A stretch of 64,000 nucleotides of DNA from Brevibacillus brevis NBRC 100599 (GTDB lineage Bacteria > Bacillota > Bacilli > Brevibacillales > Brevibacillaceae). Shown here one piece after another: positions 55,965 to 64,000 of this stretch; the stretch's first letter is position 1, and each line of letters opens with the position of its first letter. The translations under genes and the position numbers were made by a program. Location of the stretch: contig NC_012491.1 in NCBI RefSeq assembly GCF_000010165.1, positions 607,001-671,000 on the forward strand. Direction: 5' to 3'. Below the pieces are notes generated by a model. That model saw only the letters and a program-made list of their open reading frames with translations, had not been told where the DNA came from and made no database searches.

Positions 55965-58900
55965 TTACGTAAATAGCCATATTCGTTTGCCAATCACACA
56001 TGCCTCAGGGCGTTGTTTCCAGATCGCGAGCAAGCATTTGATCAGTGCTTCGACGCATTTGTCTCCGCTGCCGGGATCGCAGTAGGGGGTGACAAGGACC
56101 TTGTCGCAGATCCAGTTGGTTAGTTTGATGTAGTCGATATTACAATAATCCCAGACCTCTGTTGTACCTTTTGCTGTAAATACCCAGGTGAAAGTATGTC
56201 TTCCTCTATCTACTTGAAACACAGGAGTTCCACCGGCATTTGTATAGCTACCTCGAAGAACGCCATCAATGAAAAAGTCCAATTGGCTATTAAAAGGAGA
56301 GGGGACAATTGTCCAGTTTTCCGTTGCTTTGAAATTTCGTAGCTTGAACGTAGTCAAATAGCTTTTGCCAGTCCACTCGCTTATTTCGCCTTTTTGCTCT
56401 GTAGTAATTTCAACACGTACTTTGGTAACGTTAGGATTGGATAGGTTTTCGAGGGTAAAGTCGTAGTTTCCGGAGAGATTAACGGTAGTGTTTTGAAGTT
56501 TGTTGCCTGTTTGATCATAGATGTTTACCTGAATATTGCTGCCGTTGCATCCGCCCATCCATATTGGGACGTTGGCTGTTGTTTTGAAATTGTAGACAAA
56601 CGCTGATGATTTAGGGAGGGGGAGCTTGTCGTGGAAGGTATACTCTCCATTGCTCAATCTCGCTTCGGCATCGCAATCGGTATAGAACTTGATTCGGATA
56701 GAATAATTTTTCCCTTCGTCAGAATCATTGGTAATGGCAGCTTTGATTGTTTGTACATCATCAAAATCCGAGTATTTCTCTTCTGATATGATGGTGCCGT
56801 TGTCTTCGTCGTAAACTCTTACGCGGACATAGGCATCACGGCATGGTTTTGATCTTTTACTTTGTCTGATTTCGATTGTATCGATCCAACACCAGGAGTC
56901 GTCGGGTATGATTACTTTAGTGGGAGGGGGGAGATTAGGTTCATATGGTGAGTTGTCTTTTGGATAAATAGAACCAAGTTTATCTTTACAATAACTTTTC
57001 CAAATTTCTTGAACGGTTCCATTTTTTAATAGAAAGCAACCACCGTTGTCATCCTTTCCTCCTCTATGACTTAATCCTTTTAATAACGTGTAATCAATTC
57101 GATAGTGTGAGTTTAGAGGAAGTTCATACTTTATTGATTTTTCTACCCATCCTTTACCTTCTGTAGTTAGGAGCGCGCTATCAATAATTGTACGATTGGA
57201 TAAATCAGTTACTGTTAATTGGACTTGTGTGTTATCAAAGTCATTACTAAATTTACGCTGTTTATTGGATTGGAGTTTGAGATTACGGATTGCGATATAA
57301 TATGGAATTTTATCTTTGCCAACCTTTGAACTCTTTCCTAAAAAAGATTGAAATTCAAAGGCGATGCAGTAGGTGCCTGGTTTGTTACAGTAAAATTCTT
57401 GGGAGCTGTGGGGTTTTGAACTGCTCCAATCTCTTATTTTATAGGGATTCTGTAGTTTCCCTACATTCATCATTATATTACCTGTGCGAGGGATTGATGG
57501 GGTACTCCATCTAATACCTCTACGTGTTGCGTATATGTGAGAATTGGTTTCACGCTTGTATTCTGCCACTGCTGCGTTACTAGCAATTCTTAGTGTAGAG
57601 ACTTGTCTCCCATTTTTATTTCCTTGTCGATTATCTATTTCATAACAATAGTATTGATAGTCGAACCCAACTGTTAAACGTTCATTACCTACACTATCAA
57701 AGACAGCATACCAATAAACAGATGGATAGCTGTTATTTGTAACCTGTTCAGACGTTAAAACATAGGTATTTTCATAGTGTATCGGTGTCTTGTTAGAAGC
57801 GTCAGGAATAGGGCGGAATATCCATTCAACAGGCACATCGAATGCATTAGGAACATCGAAGCCTTTACCGGAATATATCTCCAATTGTTCTGAATATATC
57901 GCTTTTGTGATGGATGAATTATCTATAAATCGTCTAATTGTAAAATCATCTCTATAAGTGCCATGAGCAATGGGGACAGAACCGGAAGCATCATAGTATA
58001 CTTTAACAGGTTCTGAAAGATCATATTGATAGCCCCAGTCAAATTTCAGATGTGACTTATGAGGTGGCTTAGATCCAGGTCCGTATATAGCTGGATGAGT
58101 GTATGTTCCAGCCGGATAGCATTGCTCCCCACCTGTAGAAGGAGCGGGTTTCGTTGGAGGCTTGTAACCAGAATTAGGGTCTTCAACTTCAACTTCATCG
58201 TAATCCTCAAAGACCCACTTTAACGTTTGTTTTCCTCGGTTAAGTGGAACTACTACCGTATGACCAAGAGGATCACTGGTGCTTTTGTTTTCAGACCAAA
58301 TTAACCGATTGTTACTATATAGGCTGAGATTCTCATATTTTGAAAAGGAACCGCCATATTCAAACTTTACGAACCCAGGTTCATGCAAAGCTATATTCTC
58401 AACATAAAGGCGGTTCTTGGTACCGTCTTTATTCTCAACCTTGAGTACACCGTCTCCTCCGTGACCTTCCCCATGATAACGAGTAACGATATCTTCCCAT
58501 TCCCAATTGTCATCAACACGAATTTCACGTGCGTATTTATCTCGATCATTGAAGTTTTCAGAGAATATCACTTCATACTCGTCTTCCTTCGATTCATCAA
58601 CGAGACTTTTTAGTTCCAGTTCTTCCGAAAATTCAAAGGAGGAACCAGGATTCAGGAAGATGTCGTAAATATTCTCTGCACGATCCTCTTTTGTGTAACT
58701 AGAGTTTTTGTCTGTTTTCCATTCTCGGTCTACATCAATGTAGCTGCCCATTGGTGTTTTATGTTTGCCGCTTGACGAGCGATAAGAGAATTCGCCAGGA
58801 TAGGTTTCTTCAAGGGGCTCTTCAGTCAGGTCATCTTGAATTCGAAAAATAACAGTATTACGGCCTTTTACTAATGGTAGCTGTACGTTTTTCTCCCATT

Positions 58901-60623
58901 CATCTCCTGTTGCTTCTAGTTCCTGTACATCATTGATGATGACGAGGAGTCTTTCTGTATCACGTAAACCAGTGGTAAAGCTAAACTCAATCCACCCATC
59001 AGCCTCCAGGTCAAAAGTATAGGTGGCATCTCCATTTCCTGAAACGATCGGGTCCTTCATATAAATTCCGCTGCCAAGTCCACGGATCGTCTCCCATTCC
59101 CAGCGATTTTCTCCTGTGAAGGAAAAGTTTATCGGATCAGTAACATTGGTAATTCGTTCTTCGTAGTGATCAATCTCGAGCGGAGGACAGATAAGTTGGA
59201 CATCCCCCGTTAAATTAACGGAACAGTTGTCACCAATTTCAACATCATAAGAAATGACTGCTGAATTTTCTTGTGTGGTAGATGATCGTCCATCCAATAA
59301 CCACTGCCATCCATGGTGAGAGACTGCGGTACTTCCTCGTACCCCTTCTCCGGACTGAGTACGAGAATCAAATTCTTCATCGAAAAATAATGAAGATTCA
59401 TCCGTATATGGCGGATTATCCACACCCATTTCGTATTGAAAACTAAAGTCTCCAGCGCACTCTGCATCGATGACTCTTTGGACTTTCCTTGAAAGCGTAT
59501 CGTTAATTCCTGAAAAATAGGTGGTCATAATACTCTTATCTGAAAACGTAATCCATTCCCACCCAGGAATGTGATAAGCCGCATCCCCCAACGTATCCAC
59601 ATCCGGCGGCGTCTGCTCATCCAAGCTCTGCACCACTTCAACGCACTCCACATCTTTAACATAAACGGCATTCTGCCCAAACCGCCGATCACTCATCCGC
59701 CGCACAAACCAATCAAACTTGTACGTCTGCCCCGGCTTGACGTGAAACTTTGCTTCCTGCCAGCTGTTGTTCTGATTCCATTCCCCGCCAACCTGATTGT
59801 TGTTAATAAAAAACAGCAACCCATCGCCAGGAGCAGTGCTAGCCATGTACTTAAAACGAATAAAACCTTGCTTTTTAAAGCGCCACTGAAAAGTCACTTT
59901 GCTGGAATTACCATGCTTGAGCGTAGTCACATCCAGCTTCATGATATTTTCGTTCCCCGCCATCTCATTGGAGCCGACAGAGTGAACCATCTTCCATTCC
60001 TGATCCTCGGTAGAGGAGACATAGCGGAACAAGCCGTGAAACTTATCTGACAGCGGGAGAGTCCGCATATCAAAGGTCGGGACTTCTTTATCGATGGCAT
60101 CGTAATGATTGAGATAGTAACCGCTGAAGTGATGATAATAAGGAGCTGGACAAACTGGCAGCGAAACATTTTGATGGGTTCCATCCGGCTGCTCGGCGTT
60201 TTTCAGGATTTTGTAAATGCAATCGCGTACCATGAGCAAGGTACGCTGGTAGTCGTTTTTTTGCGGATCGATTTGCTGGTTGACCCACCATTCCAGGCGA
60301 CGATACATGTTCCACAGCGCTTCGCGGCAGCGAACCTTGGCGTACCAAATTTTGTCCCGGACGAATTGCTCAATCATCTGATCGATCACGCTTTCGAGAG
60401 AGTCGAGATTGACCGTCTGCCAACGACCGATCTGACCTTTGCCTGGATCACCTAGTAGCGGATTCTGATACCCGGCATAGCGGTCCTCTGCACGAGGACG
60501 ATTGGGGCTGTCCGGATTGTCCGGATGATTCGGGTGGAATGCGCCCTCTACCAATGAGGAGCGCATTTTTCCGAATGTGACGTTGCCCACTGATTTAGAA
60601 AAAATGCCAAACGTATGACCCAA
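55965..60623 (-). CDS. Giant virion-like modular protein, 1552 aa
   Basis: The N-terminus (LGHTFGIFSKSVGNVTF) reads as the last two strands of the beta-sandwich that ends the upstream protein. A helical segment follows at about 70-180. The body carries at least three related beta-sandwich modules starting EWKMVHSVGS, RWEWETIRGLG and NWEWEDIVTRYHG, each with a GxIxFxY...LxxxINN and a TxxW/F end. The C-terminal 50 residues hold five cysteines (WICDKVLVTPYCDPGSGDKC onward). TTG at 60623 is chosen: GAGGTGATC ends 5 bases before it, and GTG 60632 lies inside the site. Virion or tail-tip role is inferred from context. Confidence 0.68.
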   Translation of the reverse strand: MGHTFGIFSKSVGNVTFGKMRSSLVEGAFHPNHPDNPDSPNRPRAEDRYAGYQNPLLGDPGKGQIGRWQTVNLDSLESVIDQMIEQFVRDKIWYAKVRCREALWNMYRRLEWWVNQQIDPQKNDYQRTLLMVRDCIYKILKNAEQPDGTHQNVSLPVCPAPYYHHFSGYYLNHYDAIDKEVPTFDMRTLPLSDKFHGLFRYVSSTEDQEWKMVHSVGSNEMAGNENIMKLDVTTLKHGNSSKVTFQWRFKKQGFIRFKYMASTAPGDGLLFFINNNQVGGEWNQNNSWQEAKFHVKPGQTYKFDWFVRRMSDRRFGQNAVYVKDVECVEVVQSLDEQTPPDVDTLGDAAYHIPGWEWITFSDKSIMTTYFSGINDTLSRKVQRVIDAECAGDFSFQYEMGVDNPPYTDESSLFFDEEFDSRTQSGEGVRGSTAVSHHGWQWLLDGRSSTTQENSAVISYDVEIGDNCSVNLTGDVQLICPPLEIDHYEERITNVTDPINFSFTGENRWEWETIRGLGSGIYMKDPIVSGNGDATYTFDLEADGWIEFSFTTGLRDTERLLVIINDVQELEATGDEWEKNVQLPLVKGRNTVIFRIQDDLTEEPLEETYPGEFSYRSSSGKHKTPMGSYIDVDREWKTDKNSSYTKEDRAENIYDIFLNPGSSFEFSEELELKSLVDESKEDEYEVIFSENFNDRDKYAREIRVDDNWEWEDIVTRYHGEGHGGDGVLKVENKDGTKNRLYVENIALHEPGFVKFEYGGSFSKYENLSLYSNNRLIWSENKSTSDPLGHTVVVPLNRGKQTLKWVFEDYDEVEVEDPNSGYKPPTKPAPSTGGEQCYPAGTYTHPAIYGPGSKPPHKSHLKFDWGYQYDLSEPVKVYYDASGSVPIAHGTYRDDFTIRRFIDNSSITKAIYSEQLEIYSGKGFDVPNAFDVPVEWIFRPIPDASNKTPIHYENTYVLTSEQVTNNSYPSVYWYAVFDSVGNERLTVGFDYQYYCYEIDNRQGNKNGRQVSTLRIASNAAVAEYKRETNSHIYATRRGIRWSTPSIPRTGNIMMNVGKLQNPYKIRDWSSSKPHSSQEFYCNKPGTYCIAFEFQSFLGKSSKVGKDKIPYYIAIRNLKLQSNKQRKFSNDFDNTQVQLTVTDLSNRTIIDSALLTTEGKGWVEKSIKYELPLNSHYRIDYTLLKGLSHRGGKDDNGGCFLLKNGTVQEIWKSYCKDKLGSIYPKDNSPYEPNLPPPTKVIIPDDSWCWIDTIEIRQSKRSKPCRDAYVRVRVYDEDNGTIISEEKYSDFDDVQTIKAAITNDSDEGKNYSIRIKFYTDCDAEARLSNGEYTFHDKLPLPKSSAFVYNFKTTANVPIWMGGCNGSNIQVNIYDQTGNKLQNTTVNLSGNYDFTLENLSNPNVTKVRVEITTEQKGEISEWTGKSYLTTFKLRNFKATENWTIVPSPFNSQLDFFIDGVLRGSYTNAGGTPVFQVDRGRHTFTWVFTAKGTTEVWDYCNIDYIKLTNWICDKVLVTPYCDPGSGDKCVEALIKCLLAIWKQRPEACVIGKRIWLFT

Positions 60624-60634
60624 AATGATCACCT

Positions 60635-63600
60635 CTAATCCGTAAAATCGTATTGCAGGTTATGATCTACCCAGACGCGGATGCGGTTACCCGTAACCCA
60701 AACACGCAGCGTGTACCATTTCTCTTTTTCCCAGGCAAACGGGTTCATCGGGGTAGAGTACATGGTTGATCTGCCATTCTCTACCTTAAAAAGCTGCATG
60801 GGTCGCGGCATACCGCTTGCGCTTCCGTCACTGACGACGAACATCCAGTAGTTCTGGTCGTTGTGATATTTGAACACGATACCAGCGCTGTCTCCATCTG
60901 CGGGTTCATCTACTTTGAAATCGACCTCAAACTGATAGTCTGTATAGGTGAAGTCATTTCGAATGAAGCCACTCATGCCACTGGAGCCTTTTGGGTGGGT
61001 AAAAGTGCCTTGGTCGCGATTATGCTCCCAAGTGCCCGAGCCAAAACGGGTCCAGTTATCTTGCCCCATCGCGAGTGCATTCATATCCGTCGTCCATGGA
61101 TAGTATGCATTGAATGGATCGTGGGGATCGTATGCTTCTGGAACAGAAAAACCACCTGACCAATGCTCGGGATCATGCTCAGCTTCGAGAACATCGTTGG
61201 AGTAGTCGTAGACCAAACCTTGTCCTATTTCTTCTATACGATCTGCCCATGCTTTCTTGTAGTCGCGAACAGAAAGTAATGGTTTCTCGATATGACCTTT
61301 TCTATGATCCAATTGGCCAGCCAAGTATTCCAGGATGACAGCATCTGCGAGTTCTTTTTTACCCATGACTTGGGTGAGCAGCGAGGTAGCACGCTCTTGG
61401 TTGGAGGCGACCCAATCTGCGTTGATAACAGCTTGATCTGGTAGCTTGTAACTGAGGATGGATTCGATTAAATGAGCTGCTGCTTCCGGCTGATAGGCAA
61501 TCAGTTGCTCATGCAATACCGTTTGTTCCAGTGCGAGCTTGGCATACTTTCGCCATTCGTCGTCTTGCAGTTCTCCATCACGCGCGCCTTTTTCTGCCAC
61601 ATCGTATAAATCGACGAGGTAACTGGCTCGTTCATGCGGGGAGGTAGCGAAGAGATAGCCGCTGCACAATTCCGTGATTCTGCTGCGCAACAGTGCGGTG
61701 ACCGGCAACTCGTCAAGGTCGCTGGCGTGAGCGGATTTGCGGGCTGTATGCTCGTCGAACAAAAAGGACGGATCGGGTTCCATGTAACCAAAAGGATTCT
61801 CAATTTGCAGCTCGGCTGGACGGAATACATCTTCGCCGACCAGTGCTTCTGTAAGGGATGAAGGGGCTGCCTCCATTTGACTGGTGATTTCGACCCCTTC
61901 AACCGTGGAAGAGAGCAATACTTCCCGTTTTCCTACAACCCCATCTTCCTCCAGATGCGAGAGAATCTCATTCTGGCGGGTGGACTCCCATGTCTCAAAG
62001 GAAAGAATGCCGGCCCTGTCTTGCAACGCTTTACTGAAAATGACCTCAGATTCGATCAATGCCTGAACCCGTGTCCGCACACCCTCTAAAAATTCTTCAT
62101 CCACGTAAGCATCGAAAGTTTTGTTGGTCAGCGCCCATTCCATGAGTGCTTCCAGAATGCTTTGGCCGTCTGTCAGGCGCGAGGCAAAAATCATGTCGTC
62201 CATCAGGTGGGAAGGAAATTCTTTGGAACCAAGGATGTCTTCCAAAAGATGAGCGGGCAGTAAGCGCAAGATGGTTGCGAAGACCATTTCTTCTGTCAGG
62301 AGACTTGGGCGTACATTTTCCAGATTGGCGAAAATGTCATCCTCATCCTGATAAAAGGATGGCTTAGGTGCTTTGCCCCCACTAAGATCGATGGCGCGTT
62401 CCTTTTCCCAAAGATGAGCAGCATGTACGAGCTTGCGATCTGCGCGAAGGTCATCCTTGATGATTGAAGTGGGACGAGAAAGATCTTTCTTTCCGAGTTC
62501 GAAGTGCTGGGGAATCCAGAGCGGATTGGTTTTCTCTCGAAGAGAATCATTGATGGGATTGGGAACAAACAAGAGGTGACTGTTGTGTCGGGAGCTTTGT
62601 TCCAGATAGGTCATGAGCGATGCATCTGTTTGAATCGTTCGGGTTCCCGTAATCTGTGATAGGAAAATAGCGAGCTCTGAAACTACGTCCCGATTACCAA
62701 GAGCATATTCCGTGATGAGTGTGCCTGAGGATTGATAGGGACGAGTAGCATGGAGTCGAGAGCGATTGATGAATAAGTCATTTTGGTATGGTCGGAAGGC
62801 TGTTGGTGAAAAGGAATCGAGGGAGAGAAGACGCGTGAAATCTCGATAGCCCCAGTCGCGATTCTGTAAAAGGGAAACATCTTGGAGCATGGTTCGAAAA
62901 CCTGTAGAAGCCCAATGGATCGTTAAATCTTGCGTAGCGATCCTGCTTGCACGTTGAAGGAAGTGCAGCAAGGCGTCATACTGACGGGCTTTGAGGTAAG
63001 CCCAGTCCATGTCGCGAAGCACTTTCGTCGGCTTTGTTTTCATTCTGTGGAAGGCTTGCACGAAGTGTCGGGTCATTTGGAAGGAAGTATGTCGCTCGCC
63101 AATGGAGTAAGACCAATCCGTAAACATGGTATGTCTGTTGTTGCGGTTGGAAAGAGGTAGGCGGTTCTCAATAGATAGGTGATGAGTGATCGATCTGGTT
63201 GCGTATTCTCCTTCCATCTGTACAAAGAGAGAAGCCCAAAACTTTCGCTCAGCCAAGCTTCTTTCGGTGTTGACGAATAAATTGAACGTGGAAGCACGCT
63301 CTCCCGTGAACCACTCGTCTATCTTTTTTCCGGCGAAACGCTCGGTTCGTATTGCTCCAGGTTGTTCTTTCCTGACGACAGCTTCTGACGATATGGAACG
63401 ACTTGCCGATGCTGGCGGTAAATCAATATGCAGCTCATCCTTATTCACGCGTACGGACATTTGGGCAGGGTTGAGCTTTGCCATTCCTGCTGCTTTAATC
63501 CGATCTGAGAAATGAACACGACGAATGACTTGTAGCGGTTGCTTAATGGTTCGGTCAGCATCCAAGGTCTCGTCTTGGAGCAAGCTCTCTTTCAGCGGCG

Positions 63601-63883
63601 AGCGATCGGATACCACGACCAGCTCCATGGGATTGGCCATGCTAGTATCATTCCGGATCATATCCTGCAAGGAGTCTTGAAGGTCAGCGGCAAACGATTT
63701 CCGATTCGCGAGCAAATAATCCAGCATGACCATACTGGCACTTTGTCCGTAGGGAATATAGACGAAGGAATACTTACGGGAGGGCGAAGTCGTGAAAGTT
63801 ACTTTTCCGATATAGTTGCGAATAGAAGCGTAGTGATCTGCAAGTCTGAATTGATAGGCTGCTAGAGAAGAAATCCCGGTCAA
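60635..63883 (-). CDS. Giant virion-like protein, 1082 aa, ends inside a concanavalin-like domain
   Basis: Residues 1-930 are mainly helical, basic and acidic by turns, with no family recalled. From about 940 (WTRFGSGTWEHNRDQGTFTH; YQFEVDFKVDEPADGDSAGI; WYTLRVWVTGNRIRVWVDHN) it is a concanavalin/LamG-like beta-sandwich. The chain stops at LQYDFTD, two strands short of a full domain, and the missing strands are found at the start of the next gene. TTG at 63883 is 8 bases after GGGAGG; GTG 63892 lies within the site. A terminator of the gene before lies just upstream. Confidence 0.68.
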   Translation of the reverse strand: MTGISSLAAYQFRLADHYASIRNYIGKVTFTTSPSRKYSFVYIPYGQSASMVMLDYLLANRKSFAADLQDSLQDMIRNDTSMANPMELVVVSDRSPLKESLLQDETLDADRTIKQPLQVIRRVHFSDRIKAAGMAKLNPAQMSVRVNKDELHIDLPPASASRSISSEAVVRKEQPGAIRTERFAGKKIDEWFTGERASTFNLFVNTERSLAERKFWASLFVQMEGEYATRSITHHLSIENRLPLSNRNNRHTMFTDWSYSIGERHTSFQMTRHFVQAFHRMKTKPTKVLRDMDWAYLKARQYDALLHFLQRASRIATQDLTIHWASTGFRTMLQDVSLLQNRDWGYRDFTRLLSLDSFSPTAFRPYQNDLFINRSRLHATRPYQSSGTLITEYALGNRDVVSELAIFLSQITGTRTIQTDASLMTYLEQSSRHNSHLLFVPNPINDSLREKTNPLWIPQHFELGKKDLSRPTSIIKDDLRADRKLVHAAHLWEKERAIDLSGGKAPKPSFYQDEDDIFANLENVRPSLLTEEMVFATILRLLPAHLLEDILGSKEFPSHLMDDMIFASRLTDGQSILEALMEWALTNKTFDAYVDEEFLEGVRTRVQALIESEVIFSKALQDRAGILSFETWESTRQNEILSHLEEDGVVGKREVLLSSTVEGVEITSQMEAAPSSLTEALVGEDVFRPAELQIENPFGYMEPDPSFLFDEHTARKSAHASDLDELPVTALLRSRITELCSGYLFATSPHERASYLVDLYDVAEKGARDGELQDDEWRKYAKLALEQTVLHEQLIAYQPEAAAHLIESILSYKLPDQAVINADWVASNQERATSLLTQVMGKKELADAVILEYLAGQLDHRKGHIEKPLLSVRDYKKAWADRIEEIGQGLVYDYSNDVLEAEHDPEHWSGGFSVPEAYDPHDPFNAYYPWTTDMNALAMGQDNWTRFGSGTWEHNRDQGTFTHPKGSSGMSGFIRNDFTYTDYQFEVDFKVDEPADGDSAGIVFKYHNDQNYWMFVVSDGSASGMPRPMQLFKVENGRSTMYSTPMNPFAWEKEKWYTLRVWVTGNRIRVWVDHNLQYDFTD

Positions 63884-63895
63884 ATGGTTCACCTC

Positions 63896-63945
63896 CCAAA
63901 AAGAAGGGGGAACACCAGAGATGCGTTCTAGTTTTCCCCCTTTTG
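63896..63945 (-). terminator. Terminator of the preceding minus-strand gene
   Basis: On the minus strand AAAGGGGGAA pairs with TTCCCCCTT across a 27-base loop, followed by CTTTTT, only about 10 bases before the next ribosome site. Confidence 0.55.
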
Positions 63946-64000
63946 CTAGCTATACGGTTTTAGAGGGACTTCTTTTAGTAGCGAACTTCCTTCAGGAAAG
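63946..64000 (-). CDS. C-terminal end of a gene cut by the window edge
   Basis: The minus strand reads FPEGSSLLKEVPLKPYS then TAG at 63946-63948, right before the terminator. Eighteen codons are too few for identification; by position it is probably another tail-module gene. Confidence 0.4.
   Translation of the reverse strand, partial: FPEGSSLLKEVPLKPYS

Overview
The window looks like chromosome of a spore-forming member of the Bacillota. Gene content, Shine-Dalgarno-rich starts, PurR boxes, a c-di-AMP riboswitch, a SpoVIF-like protein and a pur-adenine deaminase arrangement like that of Bacillus together suggest Brevibacillus or a close Paenibacillaceae relative. The genus is an inference from memory of gene families, not a database result.

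Left part (1-5.4 kb): a D-Ala-D-Ser type glycopeptide-resistance operon of VanG-like order, with a VanY-type carboxypeptidase, ligase, VanXY, membrane serine racemase VanT and a VanS-like sensor kinase. No VanR is in the window. VanT appears to have lost about 125 residues of its membrane domain. From 5.5 to 9.6 kb come an exported protein of unknown function, a CAP/SCP secreted protein behind a c-di-AMP (ydaO-type) riboswitch, an M29 aminopeptidase and an iron alcohol dehydrogenase. A tnpB-only IS200/IS605-type element (about 9.6-11.0 kb) sits between these and the purine genes.

Purine region (11-27.6 kb): purC-S-Q-L-F-M-N form one overlapping operon with its own PurR-box promoter. A corA gene and a SpoVIF-like gene split it from purH-purD, which has a second near-consensus promoter with a PurR box. 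A MarR-MFS pair, a 44-codon membrane protein, a DUF2892 protein and a YerA-type adenine deaminase follow. From 27.8 to 34.5 kb lie a complete Liv-type branched-chain amino acid ABC transporter and a MocR/PdxR-type regulator.

Accessory stretch (34.5-39 kb): a P1-family peptidase fused in frame to a decayed N-terminal piece of a berberine-bridge FAD oxidase. A C-terminal piece of such an oxidase lies inverted just upstream. Several small secreted or unknown genes follow. From 38.5 to 44.6 kb an IclR regulator is divergent from a PotABCD-like ABC importer with an M20 peptidase.

Right part (44.6-64 kb, all minus strand): the 3' half of a phage-tail-like module. Two giant virion-like proteins come first. 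A concanavalin-like protein, four large modular fibre or receptor-binding proteins rich in discoidin-like domains, a membrane-anchored coiled-coil protein and a holin-like protein follow. The two giants appear to be halves of one ancestral protein, because a single C-terminal beta-sandwich domain is split between them at a stop codon plus strong ribosome binding site. No capsid, portal, integrase or lysin is seen here, so prophage remnant, tailocin and intact prophage cannot be told apart from this window.
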